The notes under the pieces: generated by a model
Told to the model about the DNA's origin: nothing
Seen by the model: the letters and a program-made list of their open reading frames with translations, nothing else
Databases searched by the model: none
From: Paenibacillus sp. FSL H3-0469
GTDB lineage: Bacteria; Bacillota; Bacilli; Paenibacillales; Paenibacillaceae
DNA length: 64,000 bases
Assembly (NCBI RefSeq): GCF_038051945.1
Contig: NZ_CP150302.1
Location: 7,192,001-7,256,000 of the forward strand
Direction: 5' to 3'
Shown: positions 43,342-51,117 of the stretch, piece by piece
Numbering within the stretch: the first letter of the stretch is position 1
Layout of the letters: every line of letters begins with the position of its first letter
Translations under genes and position numbers: made by a program

Positions 43342-44352
43342 ATGAAGAATTGGGGCCGAAAATTCATTTGGACCGCTGTACTTATCCTGGCAATGTCCGC
43401 TATCGCGGCTTGCGGAACGAATAATAAAGCTGCGGACAGCAAGGATGTCCAGACAGGGAATGCGGCTGCTGCCAGCGCAGCTCCTGCGGAGACTGGCGGA
43501 GCGGCCGCTTCAGAAGGGGCAACACGGACGGTAACCGGAGAATTCGGGGAGGTAGAGATTCCGGCGAACCCTAAGCGGGTAGCGGGAATCTATGTGGAGG
43601 ATTACCTGAAGGCGCTCGGCGTCACCCCGGTGGTGCAGTGGTACCATCCCAGCTGGGGCAAGCAGGATTATCTGAATCTGGATGTGCCGGAATTTGATAT
43701 CAGCGGCAGCATAGAAGCGCTGCTCGATAAGAATCCCGATCTGATTATTACCGATGGCGGTGTAGATGCCGCTAAGTATGAACAGTATTCCCAGATAGCC
43801 CCAACCTACCGCCTGCCGGAGAGCGTATTGCAGGATTCAAGACTAATCCTTACAGCAGTCGCAGACGCGCTGGGTATTCCTGAGAAGGGGAAGGCTGTGC
43901 TGGCCGAATATGACCAGAAGGTGGCAGAGGGCAAAGCCGCGTTGCAGCAGGCCCTGGGACAGGAGAAGGTGGCTGTGATCCGGCTTAATGTGGCAGACAA
44001 AACGGTTGCTCTTTTTGGAATCAAAAACCGCTTTACCGGTGTGCTCTATAATCAATTCGGTTTGACACCTGTTCCTTTGGCCGCTGAGATGACGGAATTC
44101 CAGTCGATCATCTCAGAAGAAGTGATCCCGGAGCTTGAGGCGGATCATATCATTGTATTTCCTGACAACGGGGGTTGGGATACTGCAGCTAATCAAGAGG
44201 CGATTAAAATACTTGATGGCCCCCTCTGGAAGAACCTTCCTGCGGTAAAGAACGGCAATATCTACCGGATGGAGCGTTCCCACTGGCAATCCGGGGGAAT
44301 TACCGCCAACCAGATGAAGCTGGATGATCTGCTTAAGGCGATGGTGAAGTAA
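43342..44352 (+). CDS. Iron-siderophore ABC substrate-binding lipoprotein
   Basis: The ATG at 43342 opens a lipoprotein signal with lipidated Cys24 (SAIAAC); an earlier in-frame ATG at 43312 sits directly behind the Fur box. The 336-residue class III binding protein has a Ser/Ala-rich tether, then the FhuD/BtuF-type domain (EIPANPKRVAGIYVEDYLKALG, LLDKNPDLIITDGG). It should deliver a ferric siderophore to permeases encoded elsewhere. Its domain is clearly homologous to the C-terminus of the AraC regulator encoded next, implying the same ligand. Confidence 0.9.
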   Translation: MKNWGRKFIWTAVLILAMSAIAACGTNNKAADSKDVQTGNAAAASAAPAETGGAAASEGATRTVTGEFGEVEIPANPKRVAGIYVEDYLKALGVTPVVQWYHPSWGKQDYLNLDVPEFDISGSIEALLDKNPDLIITDGGVDAAKYEQYSQIAPTYRLPESVLQDSRLILTAVADALGIPEKGKAVLAEYDQKVAEGKAALQQALGQEKVAVIRLNVADKTVALFGIKNRFTGVLYNQFGLTPVPLAAEMTEFQSIISEEVIPELEADHIIVFPDNGGWDTAANQEAIKILDGPLWKNLPAVKNGNIYRMERSHWQSGGITANQMKLDDLLKAMVK

Positions 44353-44387
44353 TCCGGCGTGAAGTGATAGTTAGGCTATAAGCAAAA

Positions 44388-44426
44388 AGAAGGTCTATCC
44401 GCAAGGTTGATAGATCTTCTTTTTTG
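44388..44426 (+). terminator. Rho-independent terminator after the binding protein
   Basis: AAGAAGGTCTATC pairs with GATAGATCTTCTT, followed by a T run. Confidence 0.85.
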
Positions 44427-44443
44427 TTTTACACTTGAGTATA

Positions 44444-44458
44444 TGATAATGATTCTCA
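44444..44458. promoter_or_regulatory. Fur box of the AraC-type regulator
   Basis: TGATAATGATTCTCA, an inverted repeat with one mismatch, 16 bp before the GTG start. Confidence 0.85.
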
Positions 44459-44474
44459 GTCAGGAGGGGCGGCA

Positions 44475-46085
44475 GTGACAGAACAGTTGCAGGAACACAC
44501 CAAGAGAAGGCTGCTCCACAGCCTGATGAATATAGAAGTAGTTACACGCTCCCCATCCGGGAAGGATCAGACCGCAGTCTATCAGGAACATACTCTTATC
44601 ATTGTGTCCGAAGGTCAGGGATGGCTCAAGGCAGAGGACAGGCAGTATTCCTTGGAAAAAGGGGCCGGGTTCCTGATCGAAGCCGGATCGCTGAACCGGA
44701 TTCAGGCCGGGGAGCAGGGGATCAGCTGGTACCAGCTGGAGTTCGCGCTGATTCGGGCAGGGCACGTTAAGCTTGGCACCGGGGATAAGAGCCAGGAGGG
44801 ACAAGGCGAATACATGATCCGCCAGGGATATCTGGACTGCCGGCCGTTCTCACAGTGTGCACTGCTGCTGGACTCCATCTATTATAGCTTCCGGCGCCCG
44901 GAGGATATCGAATGGTTCGCGGCCCAGACCCGGTTCCAGGAGCTGCTGCTCTTGCTGATGCGGGCGAATGCTCCTGTACAGAAGGCTAAAGATGAGCGTG
45001 AGGCCGTGGAGGATTCAATCCGCTATATGGAAGAGCATTGCAGTGAACCGTTATCGGTCGATCAGCTGGCTGAGATTGCCGGGATCGGACGGGCGCGGTA
45101 TACACAGATCTTCAAAGAGATTACCGGACGGATGCCCCTGGAGCACCTGAACGGGCTGCGTATTGAGCGGGCCCAGCAGCAGCTTCTGCTGACCAGGGAC
45201 CGGCTGCACGAGGTTGCCCTGGCTGCGGGATACAGCAATGAGTACTATTTCAACCGGCGCTTTAAAAGAACGGTAGGGGTGACTCCCGGACAATATAGAA
45301 ACCTCCATCAGGAGGGCGTCCGGGTATTTGCCCCTTTTCTGGAGGATTATCTGCTGGCGCTCGGCATTACTCCGGTCGTACAGTATTGCCATGCCAAGTG
45401 GGGCAAGCAGGAATACCTCGGGCTGGATCAGGTTCCGGCGTTCGATATCTCAAGCGGAGACTGGCACGGGCTCAGCCGTTACTCGCCGGAGCTGATCATG
45501 CTGGATGACGGCTTCCAGCGCTGGCAGCTCGGGGAATGCAGCCGGGTCGCCCCGCTGTTCCGGCTTCCGTTCCACCAGGAAGACTGGCGTGCCACACTCC
45601 GCAGCGCAGCGGCCGTCTTCGGGAGAACGGGGCTGGTGCAGGAGGTAATCAGCGGATATGAACAGCAGGCCGGCCAGGCCAGACGGCTGCTCAGCCGCAG
45701 CGTCCAGGGGCAGACAGTAGCTTTGCTGCGGATTTCCGCCTGCGGGATTACCCTGTATGGGAGCGAGCATCTGGGCTATGCAGCGGGGGTACTATACGAT
45801 GATCTGGGACTAGAGCGGCATCCCCTGGTCCGGCAGCTAACCCGCGGACAGAAACGTGTAATTCTCAGCAGTGAAGAGCTGTCCCGCCTGACGGCAGATC
45901 ACCTGTTCATTACCTTTGACCTCCAGGAGGGCGGAGGCAGGGAACTGCTCGATACCCCGCTCTGGAGAAGCCTGCCTGCGGTGCGCAACCGCTGTGTGTA
46001 CGAGGTGGATTTCATGGCCTGGATGAATTACGGTGTGTTGTCGCATCAGCGGAAGATCGCGGATGTGCTCAAGGTATTGGCTTGA
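44475..46085 (+). CDS. AraC-family regulator fused to a siderophore-binding domain (Btr-like)
   Basis: GTG start with CAGGAGGGG before it; 536 residues. An N-terminal cupin-like region precedes the AraC double helix-turn-helix (residues ~175-280; LSVDQLAEIAGIGRARYTQIFKE, VGVTPGQYRN), followed by a class III binding-protein domain (~285-536). This is the architecture of B. subtilis Btr, which senses ferric bacillibactin in the cytoplasm and activates uptake genes. The binding domain matches the preceding lipoprotein: LEDYLLALGITPVVQ against VEDYLKALGVTPVVQ, and GKQEYLGLD against GKQDYLNLD. It is therefore the probable activator of that gene, also under Fur. Confidence 0.9.
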   Translation: MTEQLQEHTKRRLLHSLMNIEVVTRSPSGKDQTAVYQEHTLIIVSEGQGWLKAEDRQYSLEKGAGFLIEAGSLNRIQAGEQGISWYQLEFALIRAGHVKLGTGDKSQEGQGEYMIRQGYLDCRPFSQCALLLDSIYYSFRRPEDIEWFAAQTRFQELLLLLMRANAPVQKAKDEREAVEDSIRYMEEHCSEPLSVDQLAEIAGIGRARYTQIFKEITGRMPLEHLNGLRIERAQQQLLLTRDRLHEVALAAGYSNEYYFNRRFKRTVGVTPGQYRNLHQEGVRVFAPFLEDYLLALGITPVVQYCHAKWGKQEYLGLDQVPAFDISSGDWHGLSRYSPELIMLDDGFQRWQLGECSRVAPLFRLPFHQEDWRATLRSAAAVFGRTGLVQEVISGYEQQAGQARRLLSRSVQGQTVALLRISACGITLYGSEHLGYAAGVLYDDLGLERHPLVRQLTRGQKRVILSSEELSRLTADHLFITFDLQEGGGRELLDTPLWRSLPAVRNRCVYEVDFMAWMNYGVLSHQRKIADVLKVLA

Positions 46086-46120
46086 AGATGATCATCCCTC
46101 AGAAATAATATAAAAAGAGC

Positions 46121-46149
46121 TTGCAATTCCCCGCCAAAGAGAGTATATT
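46121..46149 (+). promoter_or_regulatory. Promoter of tRNA-Leu
   Basis: TTGCAA (46121), 17-bp spacer, TATATT (46144), about 39 bp before the tRNA. Confidence 0.7.
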
Positions 46150-46187
46150 CTTAATTACGGTGATTGGATCACTGAATTACATAATAT

Positions 46188-46271
46188 GCGGTCATGGCGG
46201 AATTGGCAGACGCGCTGGCTTCAGGTGCCAGTGATAGCAATATCGTGGAGGTTCGAGTCCTCTTGACCGCA
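46188..46271 (+). tRNA. tRNA-Leu (anticodon CAG)
   Basis: An 84-nt class II tRNA. Acceptor arms are GCGGTCA/TGACCGC with discriminator A. The anticodon stem CTGGC/GCCAG encloses the loop TTCAGGT with anticodon CAG. A long variable arm and the T-arm GGTTCGAGTCC are present. The CCA end is not encoded. It reads CUG leucine codons, and a terminator follows directly. Confidence 0.95.
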
Positions 46272-46283
46272 TCCGCATTACTC

Positions 46284-46312
46284 AATAGCCCTTCTTCGGA
46301 AGGGTTATTTTT
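46284..46312 (+). terminator. Terminator after tRNA-Leu
   Basis: CCCTTC-TTCG-GAAGGG hairpin followed by TTATTTTTT. GC content falls sharply after this point. Confidence 0.85.
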
Positions 46313-46440
46313 TGCGTTTCTGATGTACAATTAATTTTCGACAAGAAAAAGACATATTCCCCTCCCTGACAAGTAAAAATATGTCGTTTTATTGGGAAAA
46401 TTAGTGAATCATACAAAATACCGTGTTACTATAGTCGTAG

Positions 46441-46466
46441 ATGAAGGATAATATGTAATTATCCTT
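46441..46466. promoter_or_regulatory. Shared operator, copy 1 (upstream of the ATP-grasp gene)
   Basis: A perfect inverted repeat AAGGATAAT-n5-ATTATCCTT (46444-46466), 45 bp before the start codon. 23 bases (46441-46463) recur identically, in the other orientation, upstream of the minus-strand gene (49267-49289). The 21 bp before each copy also align (ACC-TG-T--TAT-G), placing similar promoter elements at the same distance. Confidence 0.8.
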
Positions 46467-46510
46467 TCTCTGCCCACCTAAATAATAATCAATGAATGCA
46501 GGAGCAGAAA

Positions 46511-47551
46511 ATGGACAAATATGAGACTTATAAAGAAGATTTGAACAGAATTAAAGGAAAAACTATTGCAATCGTCTATATCTTTGAAGGGGAGGATGCT
46601 CCAGGATTTCAACATTATCATGTCTGGCAAAGCGATGTTATATCCAAGTGGATGAATGCAGTACAAGGATTATACTGTCTGCCTTTAATTCTGGATGTGC
46701 GTACCTTTGTGGAAAAAGCTATTGGCCGTACGTTACCACATATTGATTTTGTACTTAATCTTAATTGCGGAAGTTGTCAATTATCCTCTATGGCCCTTGT
46801 TCCGGCAATGTGCAGCTTTCTAGCTGTGCCTTGTATCCCTTGTGATGCCGTAAGCATTGTAACAGGTGAAAACAAGCGCTTATCGAACCTGATTGCAGAA
46901 GGCATAGGAATGAACGTTCCCAAAGAATTAATGCAGAGCAGCCCCAACGGAATTTACCGGCCGTTAAACTTTGGCAGCAGTTTTGGAGTCATACGCGGCC
47001 ATTACGAAAGAGGCACAAATGATAACGGACTCTACCAGGAGTTTATTCCAGGGTATGATATAACAACTCCCGGCCTATATAATCCGCTTTCCGGTCAGAT
47101 AGAGTTGCTGCCTACCGTTGTATATCTACCGGAATCTGACGATCCGAACTGGTTTTTTGGTGAGAACGAAAAAGAAGTTAAACGCGGGTACACCCAGGAT
47201 ATCCACCGTCTAATCTCTCCCGAATTAGGTCAACAGTTTATGGATATGGCTAAGGCCCTTTCTATTAATACGTTCTTCCGTATTGATGCGCGCGTCTCCA
47301 TTCAGGATGTAACCTCTCAGGAAGAGCTGCTTCACACCACATTAACACCAAACAATACCTATTTTGTTGAAATCAATCCCATGCCTACTGTCAAGCAAGA
47401 TAATGCGTATGGTTTCTCTTATGGTGCTTTATCTGAAGGAGATTCCTTCTTTGTCTGCATGGAAGAACACACCCGACTGAACAGATCAGCGGATGTGCAT
47501 TCTTTCGTTTTGGCCAACTCGATGATTGCCTATCTCAGAGCCAAGTATTGA
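46511..47551 (+). CDS. ATP-grasp protein resembling D-Ala-D-Ala ligases
   Basis: The ATG at 46511 follows GCAGGAG at 8 nt. The 346-residue protein matches Ddl-type ligases in order: PCIPCDAVSIVTGENKRLSN (as IPYTGS...DK), RPLNFGSSFGVI (the Ser-rich ATP loop), QEFIPGYDITTPGL (grasp loop) and the metal-binding VEINPMP. The last motif departs from the usual EINTLPG, and the N-terminal ligase residues are not clear, so the substrate probably differs from D-Ala. Members join a carboxylate to an amine with ATP. The gene is AT-rich, converges on and overlaps by 17 bp the next gene, and shares its operator. Confidence 0.7.
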   Translation: MDKYETYKEDLNRIKGKTIAIVYIFEGEDAPGFQHYHVWQSDVISKWMNAVQGLYCLPLILDVRTFVEKAIGRTLPHIDFVLNLNCGSCQLSSMALVPAMCSFLAVPCIPCDAVSIVTGENKRLSNLIAEGIGMNVPKELMQSSPNGIYRPLNFGSSFGVIRGHYERGTNDNGLYQEFIPGYDITTPGLYNPLSGQIELLPTVVYLPESDDPNWFFGENEKEVKRGYTQDIHRLISPELGQQFMDMAKALSINTFFRIDARVSIQDVTSQEELLHTTLTPNNTYFVEINPMPTVKQDNAYGFSYGALSEGDSFFVCMEEHTRLNRSADVHSFVLANSMIAYLRAKY

Positions 47552-49223
47552 AAATAAAGGGATTAAGGCCATACTGTTCGATTTGCTTTTTACGTAAACC
47601 CGTCACTTCTAGGACAGTGTTCGGTATATTGCAATAATCCAAAATATCAAAATCATCATATTTGGCTTCAAGCCAATGTAATTGTTGAGCAAGCTGACCT
47701 GAACCTAATTGATTCGATTCAAATCCTTTACAGGCTAATTCTGAAATATGGTAATCATGCAGAAGATCTTTCCCCATTGAATTTGACTGCTTGAAGGCCA
47801 CTGAAATAATATTCATGACAAGCCTAGCCGAAATAAACGGAAGCTTTTCAAAACCCATACTATCGAATATTTTATTCAAGAATTTTCTTAACTCATTTTC
47901 TTCAACGAGCTCAAATGATTTTGCTCTAGCAATAAACATATTGCACTTCAAAGCCATTTTTTGTACGTCCCGTCCTGGTTTCCCGGCGTAGTCCAGCCCT
48001 TTATTAAAGAAAGGGATTGCTTCCTCCGGGTCTCCATTCACAAGATGGGCAACCCCTGTATTGTTTAGAATATGCGACATTCCAACCAAGCCGGGCACAT
48101 TATGAAGTGCTTTTTCTTGAAGATAGCCAAAATCACGAATATTTAAATGTTCCATATCAAATTGTTTCACAAGAGCGTTATTCCTGCAATAAATCGAATG
48201 ATCTTCCATATTGTGATCTGAGAATATCTGACCAGCCTTGCTTAATAGATCTAGTTGGTGAGTTCGTGAAATTCCCGGGAAAAAATAGGCGTACCTATAG
48301 ACATGGCCTAGAAGAATTTCGTTCTGAAGCTCCTTGGCTAGCTCATATGCATCCTTAATATCCTGTCCTCCAAAGTCATTACAGTATACCCGGAATAGCT
48401 TTGTCATGCACTCGAAGCTCTGCAACAACGTTCGCTCTTCTGTCGTGATGCCTTGAGCAGAGGTGATTTGATTAACAATATCTGTTAGCTCCGCTTGAAT
48501 TTCATTTTTTTCGTCAAACAGCAAATTAGTACGTATCTTGAGAATGGATGGACTATAACGTTTGATAATTGACTTCTCTGCCCATTCCTCATTAAGCAGA
48601 ACACCTCTTTTAGTGTGTGAACAGGTGCTGAAGCATTGTTGGGCAAATGCATTTAGAAATTCTTCAAGTGAATTCGCACCTTCATTGATAACTTTATACA
48701 GCTCGGAATCCCCCTCGTTACGAATCATCTTGAGATTCATCCCGTGAGGGCAATTCGCGAGCAATGATTTGGCACGTTCAAAATCATTATCTTTCAACAA
48801 TATAATTATCGTCGGTTTTAAAATACTTTCTTTATGTAAGGCGATAAGTTGGTTTAGATATTTGGGTAGAACTTTTCCCTCCTGAATGATGATTGGATCA
48901 ACAACGTCAGGCCCTGCTGCTTGATGCTCATGAACAGAAAACAGCTGGTGCAACGATGTAACTACTTCAATAATGTCAAGGGGATTTTTGTACTGGAAGC
49001 ATTTTTTTATCAAATCTCCTATGTTGGGGACATGTTTGGCAATCCACTTTTGTATTTTTGATATTTTCTCGTGAGCCATGTCATTTGAATCAATGAAATT
49101 AACTTTACCACGATAAGATTTGAAAAAGTCCACACCACGGTTAACAGCAAAACGCTGTTCAGCAAGATAAATAGTAAATGCTTCATCACTTTCTTTAAAA
49201 AGTCCCCGTATATCTTCTTCCAA
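47535..49223 (-). CDS. Unrecognised large helical, TPR-like protein
   Basis: A TTG start at 49223, 8 nt after GGAGG; a longer in-frame GTG at 49259 has no ribosome site. The 562-residue protein has no recognisable catalytic motif. The C-terminal half is regularly helical with TPR-like pairs (e.g. LNNTGVAHLVNGDPEEAIPFF, NKGLDYAGK). The N-terminal half has a possible alpha/beta segment (KPTIIILLKDNDFERAKSLL). It may be a scaffold or peptide-sensing partner of the convergent ATP-grasp gene, with which it shares an identical upstream operator and a 17-bp tail overlap. Strongly AT-rich relative to flanking genes. Confidence 0.75.
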   Translation of the reverse strand: MEEDIRGLFKESDEAFTIYLAEQRFAVNRGVDFFKSYRGKVNFIDSNDMAHEKISKIQKWIAKHVPNIGDLIKKCFQYKNPLDIIEVVTSLHQLFSVHEHQAAGPDVVDPIIIQEGKVLPKYLNQLIALHKESILKPTIIILLKDNDFERAKSLLANCPHGMNLKMIRNEGDSELYKVINEGANSLEEFLNAFAQQCFSTCSHTKRGVLLNEEWAEKSIIKRYSPSILKIRTNLLFDEKNEIQAELTDIVNQITSAQGITTEERTLLQSFECMTKLFRVYCNDFGGQDIKDAYELAKELQNEILLGHVYRYAYFFPGISRTHQLDLLSKAGQIFSDHNMEDHSIYCRNNALVKQFDMEHLNIRDFGYLQEKALHNVPGLVGMSHILNNTGVAHLVNGDPEEAIPFFNKGLDYAGKPGRDVQKMALKCNMFIARAKSFELVEENELRKFLNKIFDSMGFEKLPFISARLVMNIISVAFKQSNSMGKDLLHDYHISELACKGFESNQLGSGQLAQQLHWLEAKYDDFDILDYCNIPNTVLEVTGLRKKQIEQYGLNPFIFNTWL

Positions 49224-49266
49224 CCCGCCTGCCTCCTCAATTCTTCTTGCATAACACACTTGAGCA

Positions 49267-49289
49267 TCAGATAATTACATATTATCCTT
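49267..49289. promoter_or_regulatory. Shared operator, copy 2 (upstream of the helical protein gene)
   Basis: An exact 23-nt reverse-complement copy of 46441-46463, lying 44 bp before the TTG start. Here the palindrome is shorter (GATAAT-n5-ATTATC), because the outer bases on the gene side differ. Confidence 0.8.
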
Positions 49290-49307
49290 CATAAAAGGCA
49301 ATAAGAG

Positions 49308-49331
49308 CAGGGTGAACCTGGCATAACCCTG
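49308..49331 (-). terminator. Possible terminator of the recombinase gene
   Basis: CAGGGT/ACCCTG hairpin just after the recombinase stop on the minus strand. The following T tract is weak. Confidence 0.4.
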
Positions 49332-49337
49332 TAGTTC

Positions 49338-50264
49338 CTATGAATTAATTGAAACACGATTCCGCGGATGTTTAAGACTGAGTATATCATTCTGTTTTTT
49401 GGTTGAGACATGTGTATAAATTTGGGTTGTTGTTATTGAACTATGCCCTAATATCTGCTGAATGTAGCGAATATCCACATCTTCCTCCAATAATAGCGTT
49501 GCAAAGGAATGCCGAAACATGTGTGGCGTTAGGTGCTGCTGCACCTTGGCCTTTAATGCGAGTTTTTTAATCATGAAGCGGACGGATTGCTCTGAAAGGC
49601 GATGGTTAAGTCTATTCACAAAGAGAAATCCGACATTTTCAATTTGCTCGCTAAAAGCCACTTTATATCTATGTAATGCTGTGAGTACGTCAGAATTGCT
49701 GATGGTAATCATCCGCTCTTTTGAGCCTTTGCCATAGATCCGGATTTGTTTGTCGGGCAGATTCAGGTTATCCGATTGTAATGAACAAAGCTCGGAAACC
49801 CGCATACCTGTTGCGAATAAAAGCTCTAAAACGGCAATATTACGCAAGCAGGTAGCCATCTTATTAGGAGATTTATAATTCATTTCATACTCTTGATACG
49901 CTGACTGAAGTATAGTTTTTATTACATCCAGTGGTATGGTTTTGGGCAGAATGTGTGGCTCATGAAATTTCAGATTCATTTTTGAAAAAGGATTGCTTGT
50001 AATGAATTCCTCATACTCCATCCAGTTGCAAAAAGCCTTGATACTGGCGATTTTCCGTTTTACGGTTTTGGGTTTGAAAATATTGTGAAGGCTAATCACG
50101 TAATTTGACAGATTTATTTTACTTAAACAGCCATCGCTCCCTTTGATATACTGTAATAACTGCGCAATATCAATTCTATATGCCTTCAGTGTTTTGGAAT
50201 CTAATCTTTTCTGATATTGACAATAATCTAAATAACCTTCAGATAAGTGGACAAAATTCTGCAT
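49338..50264 (-). CDS. XerC/D-type tyrosine recombinase
   Basis: The ATG at 50264 follows GGAGG at 8 nt. The 308-residue protein has an N-terminal SAM-like core-binding domain (residues ~10-95) and a catalytic domain with Arg in ATGMRVSELC, Lys in GKGSKER, HMFRHSF, LGHSSITTTQIYTHV and the nucleophile Tyr in that last motif. It cuts and joins DNA through a 3'-phosphotyrosine. It lies in the AT-rich block after tRNA-Leu, consistent with an integrase of a small island, though no attachment repeats are visible. It may also be a stand-alone Xer paralog. Confidence 0.9.
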   Translation of the reverse strand: MQNFVHLSEGYLDYCQYQKRLDSKTLKAYRIDIAQLLQYIKGSDGCLSKINLSNYVISLHNIFKPKTVKRKIASIKAFCNWMEYEEFITSNPFSKMNLKFHEPHILPKTIPLDVIKTILQSAYQEYEMNYKSPNKMATCLRNIAVLELLFATGMRVSELCSLQSDNLNLPDKQIRIYGKGSKERMITISNSDVLTALHRYKVAFSEQIENVGFLFVNRLNHRLSEQSVRFMIKKLALKAKVQQHLTPHMFRHSFATLLLEEDVDIRYIQQILGHSSITTTQIYTHVSTKKQNDILSLKHPRNRVSINS

Positions 50265-50344
50265 TAATGAATCCTCCATTTTGTATGTATTGAATCATTA
50301 TGCCTTCAAATGAAGATATTTGTCGAATATTCTGCGAGTTTTAT

Positions 50345-50388
50345 GAAACGGTATAGCCAGTAAGGATGGCTGAACCGTTTTTTATTAT
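50345..50388 (+). terminator. Terminator-like hairpin pointing rightwards
   Basis: AACGGT-AGCCA pairs with TGGCT-ACCGTT around a 7-nt loop, then TTTTATTATTT. No plus-strand gene precedes it. The outer GAAACGGTA start recalls the post-terminator repeat family. Confidence 0.6.
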
Positions 50389-50610
50389 TTAGTAGATTAT
50401 GATTTTCTTTTGCTGCAGATAAAGTGTGTATGGATTTGGGCTTAGTAGCCTTTGAATCATCTAAATGAGGAGCAGATAAAATGTATGCGAAAAATCGAAT
50501 GTAGTTTTCTGGGCGAAGGTACATGGGCCTGATTGTATATGAAAAGCCGAATAAGATGTATAGCCGCGAAGAGGGATGGGGCCCCATGCTCCGCAGTCCG
50601 TAACACTGGA

Positions 50611-50800
50611 GAGAAATCCTGCAAGAAGTGCAGGATTCTCTCCAATAGAACCGACCGATGCTGAATCCTGCATGAAATGCAACAAAGCCAGCGTTAACTT
50701 GCTATAAACTCCGGAATTTCTTGCAAATAATGCAACAATGTACACTTAGCCCATAACATTTTTAGAAGAATTCTGCAAAATGTACAACAATTCGATCCAT
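50611..50800 (+). repeat. Divergent array of the 51-bp repeat (locus B, four units)
   Basis: The core GAAATCCTGCA-n5-TGCA recurs with TGCA ends near 50623, 50672, 50725 and 50777, spaced 49, 53 and 52 bp. Most cores are followed by ACAA. The first unit is itself a hairpin (AATCCTGCA-n5-TGCAGGATT). Flanks between cores have diverged. Same orientation and period as locus A at 34683. Confidence 0.7.
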
Positions 50801-50822
50801 ACAAGCGGTCCGTGAAAGAATA

Positions 50823-50998
50823 CTCTCAGAATTGGCGAGAGATAGGCGGAGCACCGCCAGGAAAGGAAGAAACACTTCAGAACATATTCGAAAAATGGCT
50901 ACAAGGTGTAGCCAAAAAGGAATATGGGCTGAATGTGTGTCACCAGAAAGCGATGAGCTACCGGCATCATTCACCCGTTGGGGTGATTTTTATTTTTT
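50823..50998 (+). ncRNA. Candidate riboswitch-like leader with terminator, ahead of the ECF sigma operon
   Basis: Stems read in order: CTCTC/GAGAG (50823-50841); GGCGG/CCGCC (50845-50858); then a long arm made of ACAC/GTGT, TTCAG/CTGAA, CATATTC/GAATATG and TGGCTAC/GTAGCCA (50872-50938). GATG/CATC follows (50952-50968), then a terminator TCACCC-GTTG-GGGTGA with T tract (50971-50998). A second TCACC at 50940-50944 can compete for the terminator's 3' arm. It matches no riboswitch consensus I can recall. The ECF sigma gene starts 120 bp later. Confidence 0.6.
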
Positions 50999-51117
50999 CA
51001 CGGACAAACTGTAACCTTTTCCCTTACTTGAACGAATAAGCAGTAGATGGCTGGGCAGGAGAGGAGGCGTGTGAGACGAACGGGAGCGAAAGTGAGCGAG
51101 GAGAAGGCATTGGGGCA

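Noticed and set aside
46441..49289. Inverted terminal repeats of a transposon carrying two genes
   Set aside because: The 23-nt repeats lie just inside matching promoter-like sequences at equal distance from both starts, no target duplication is visible, and no transposase is enclosed. A shared operator is simpler, though not proven.
46188..50400. Classical tRNA-integrated island with att repeats
   Set aside because: No second copy of the tRNA-Leu 3' end could be found to the right, so only a possible island is reported.
50812..51039. 75-codon gene before the ECF sigma operon
   Set aside because: It runs through a chain of RNA stems and a terminator and has no ribosome site.
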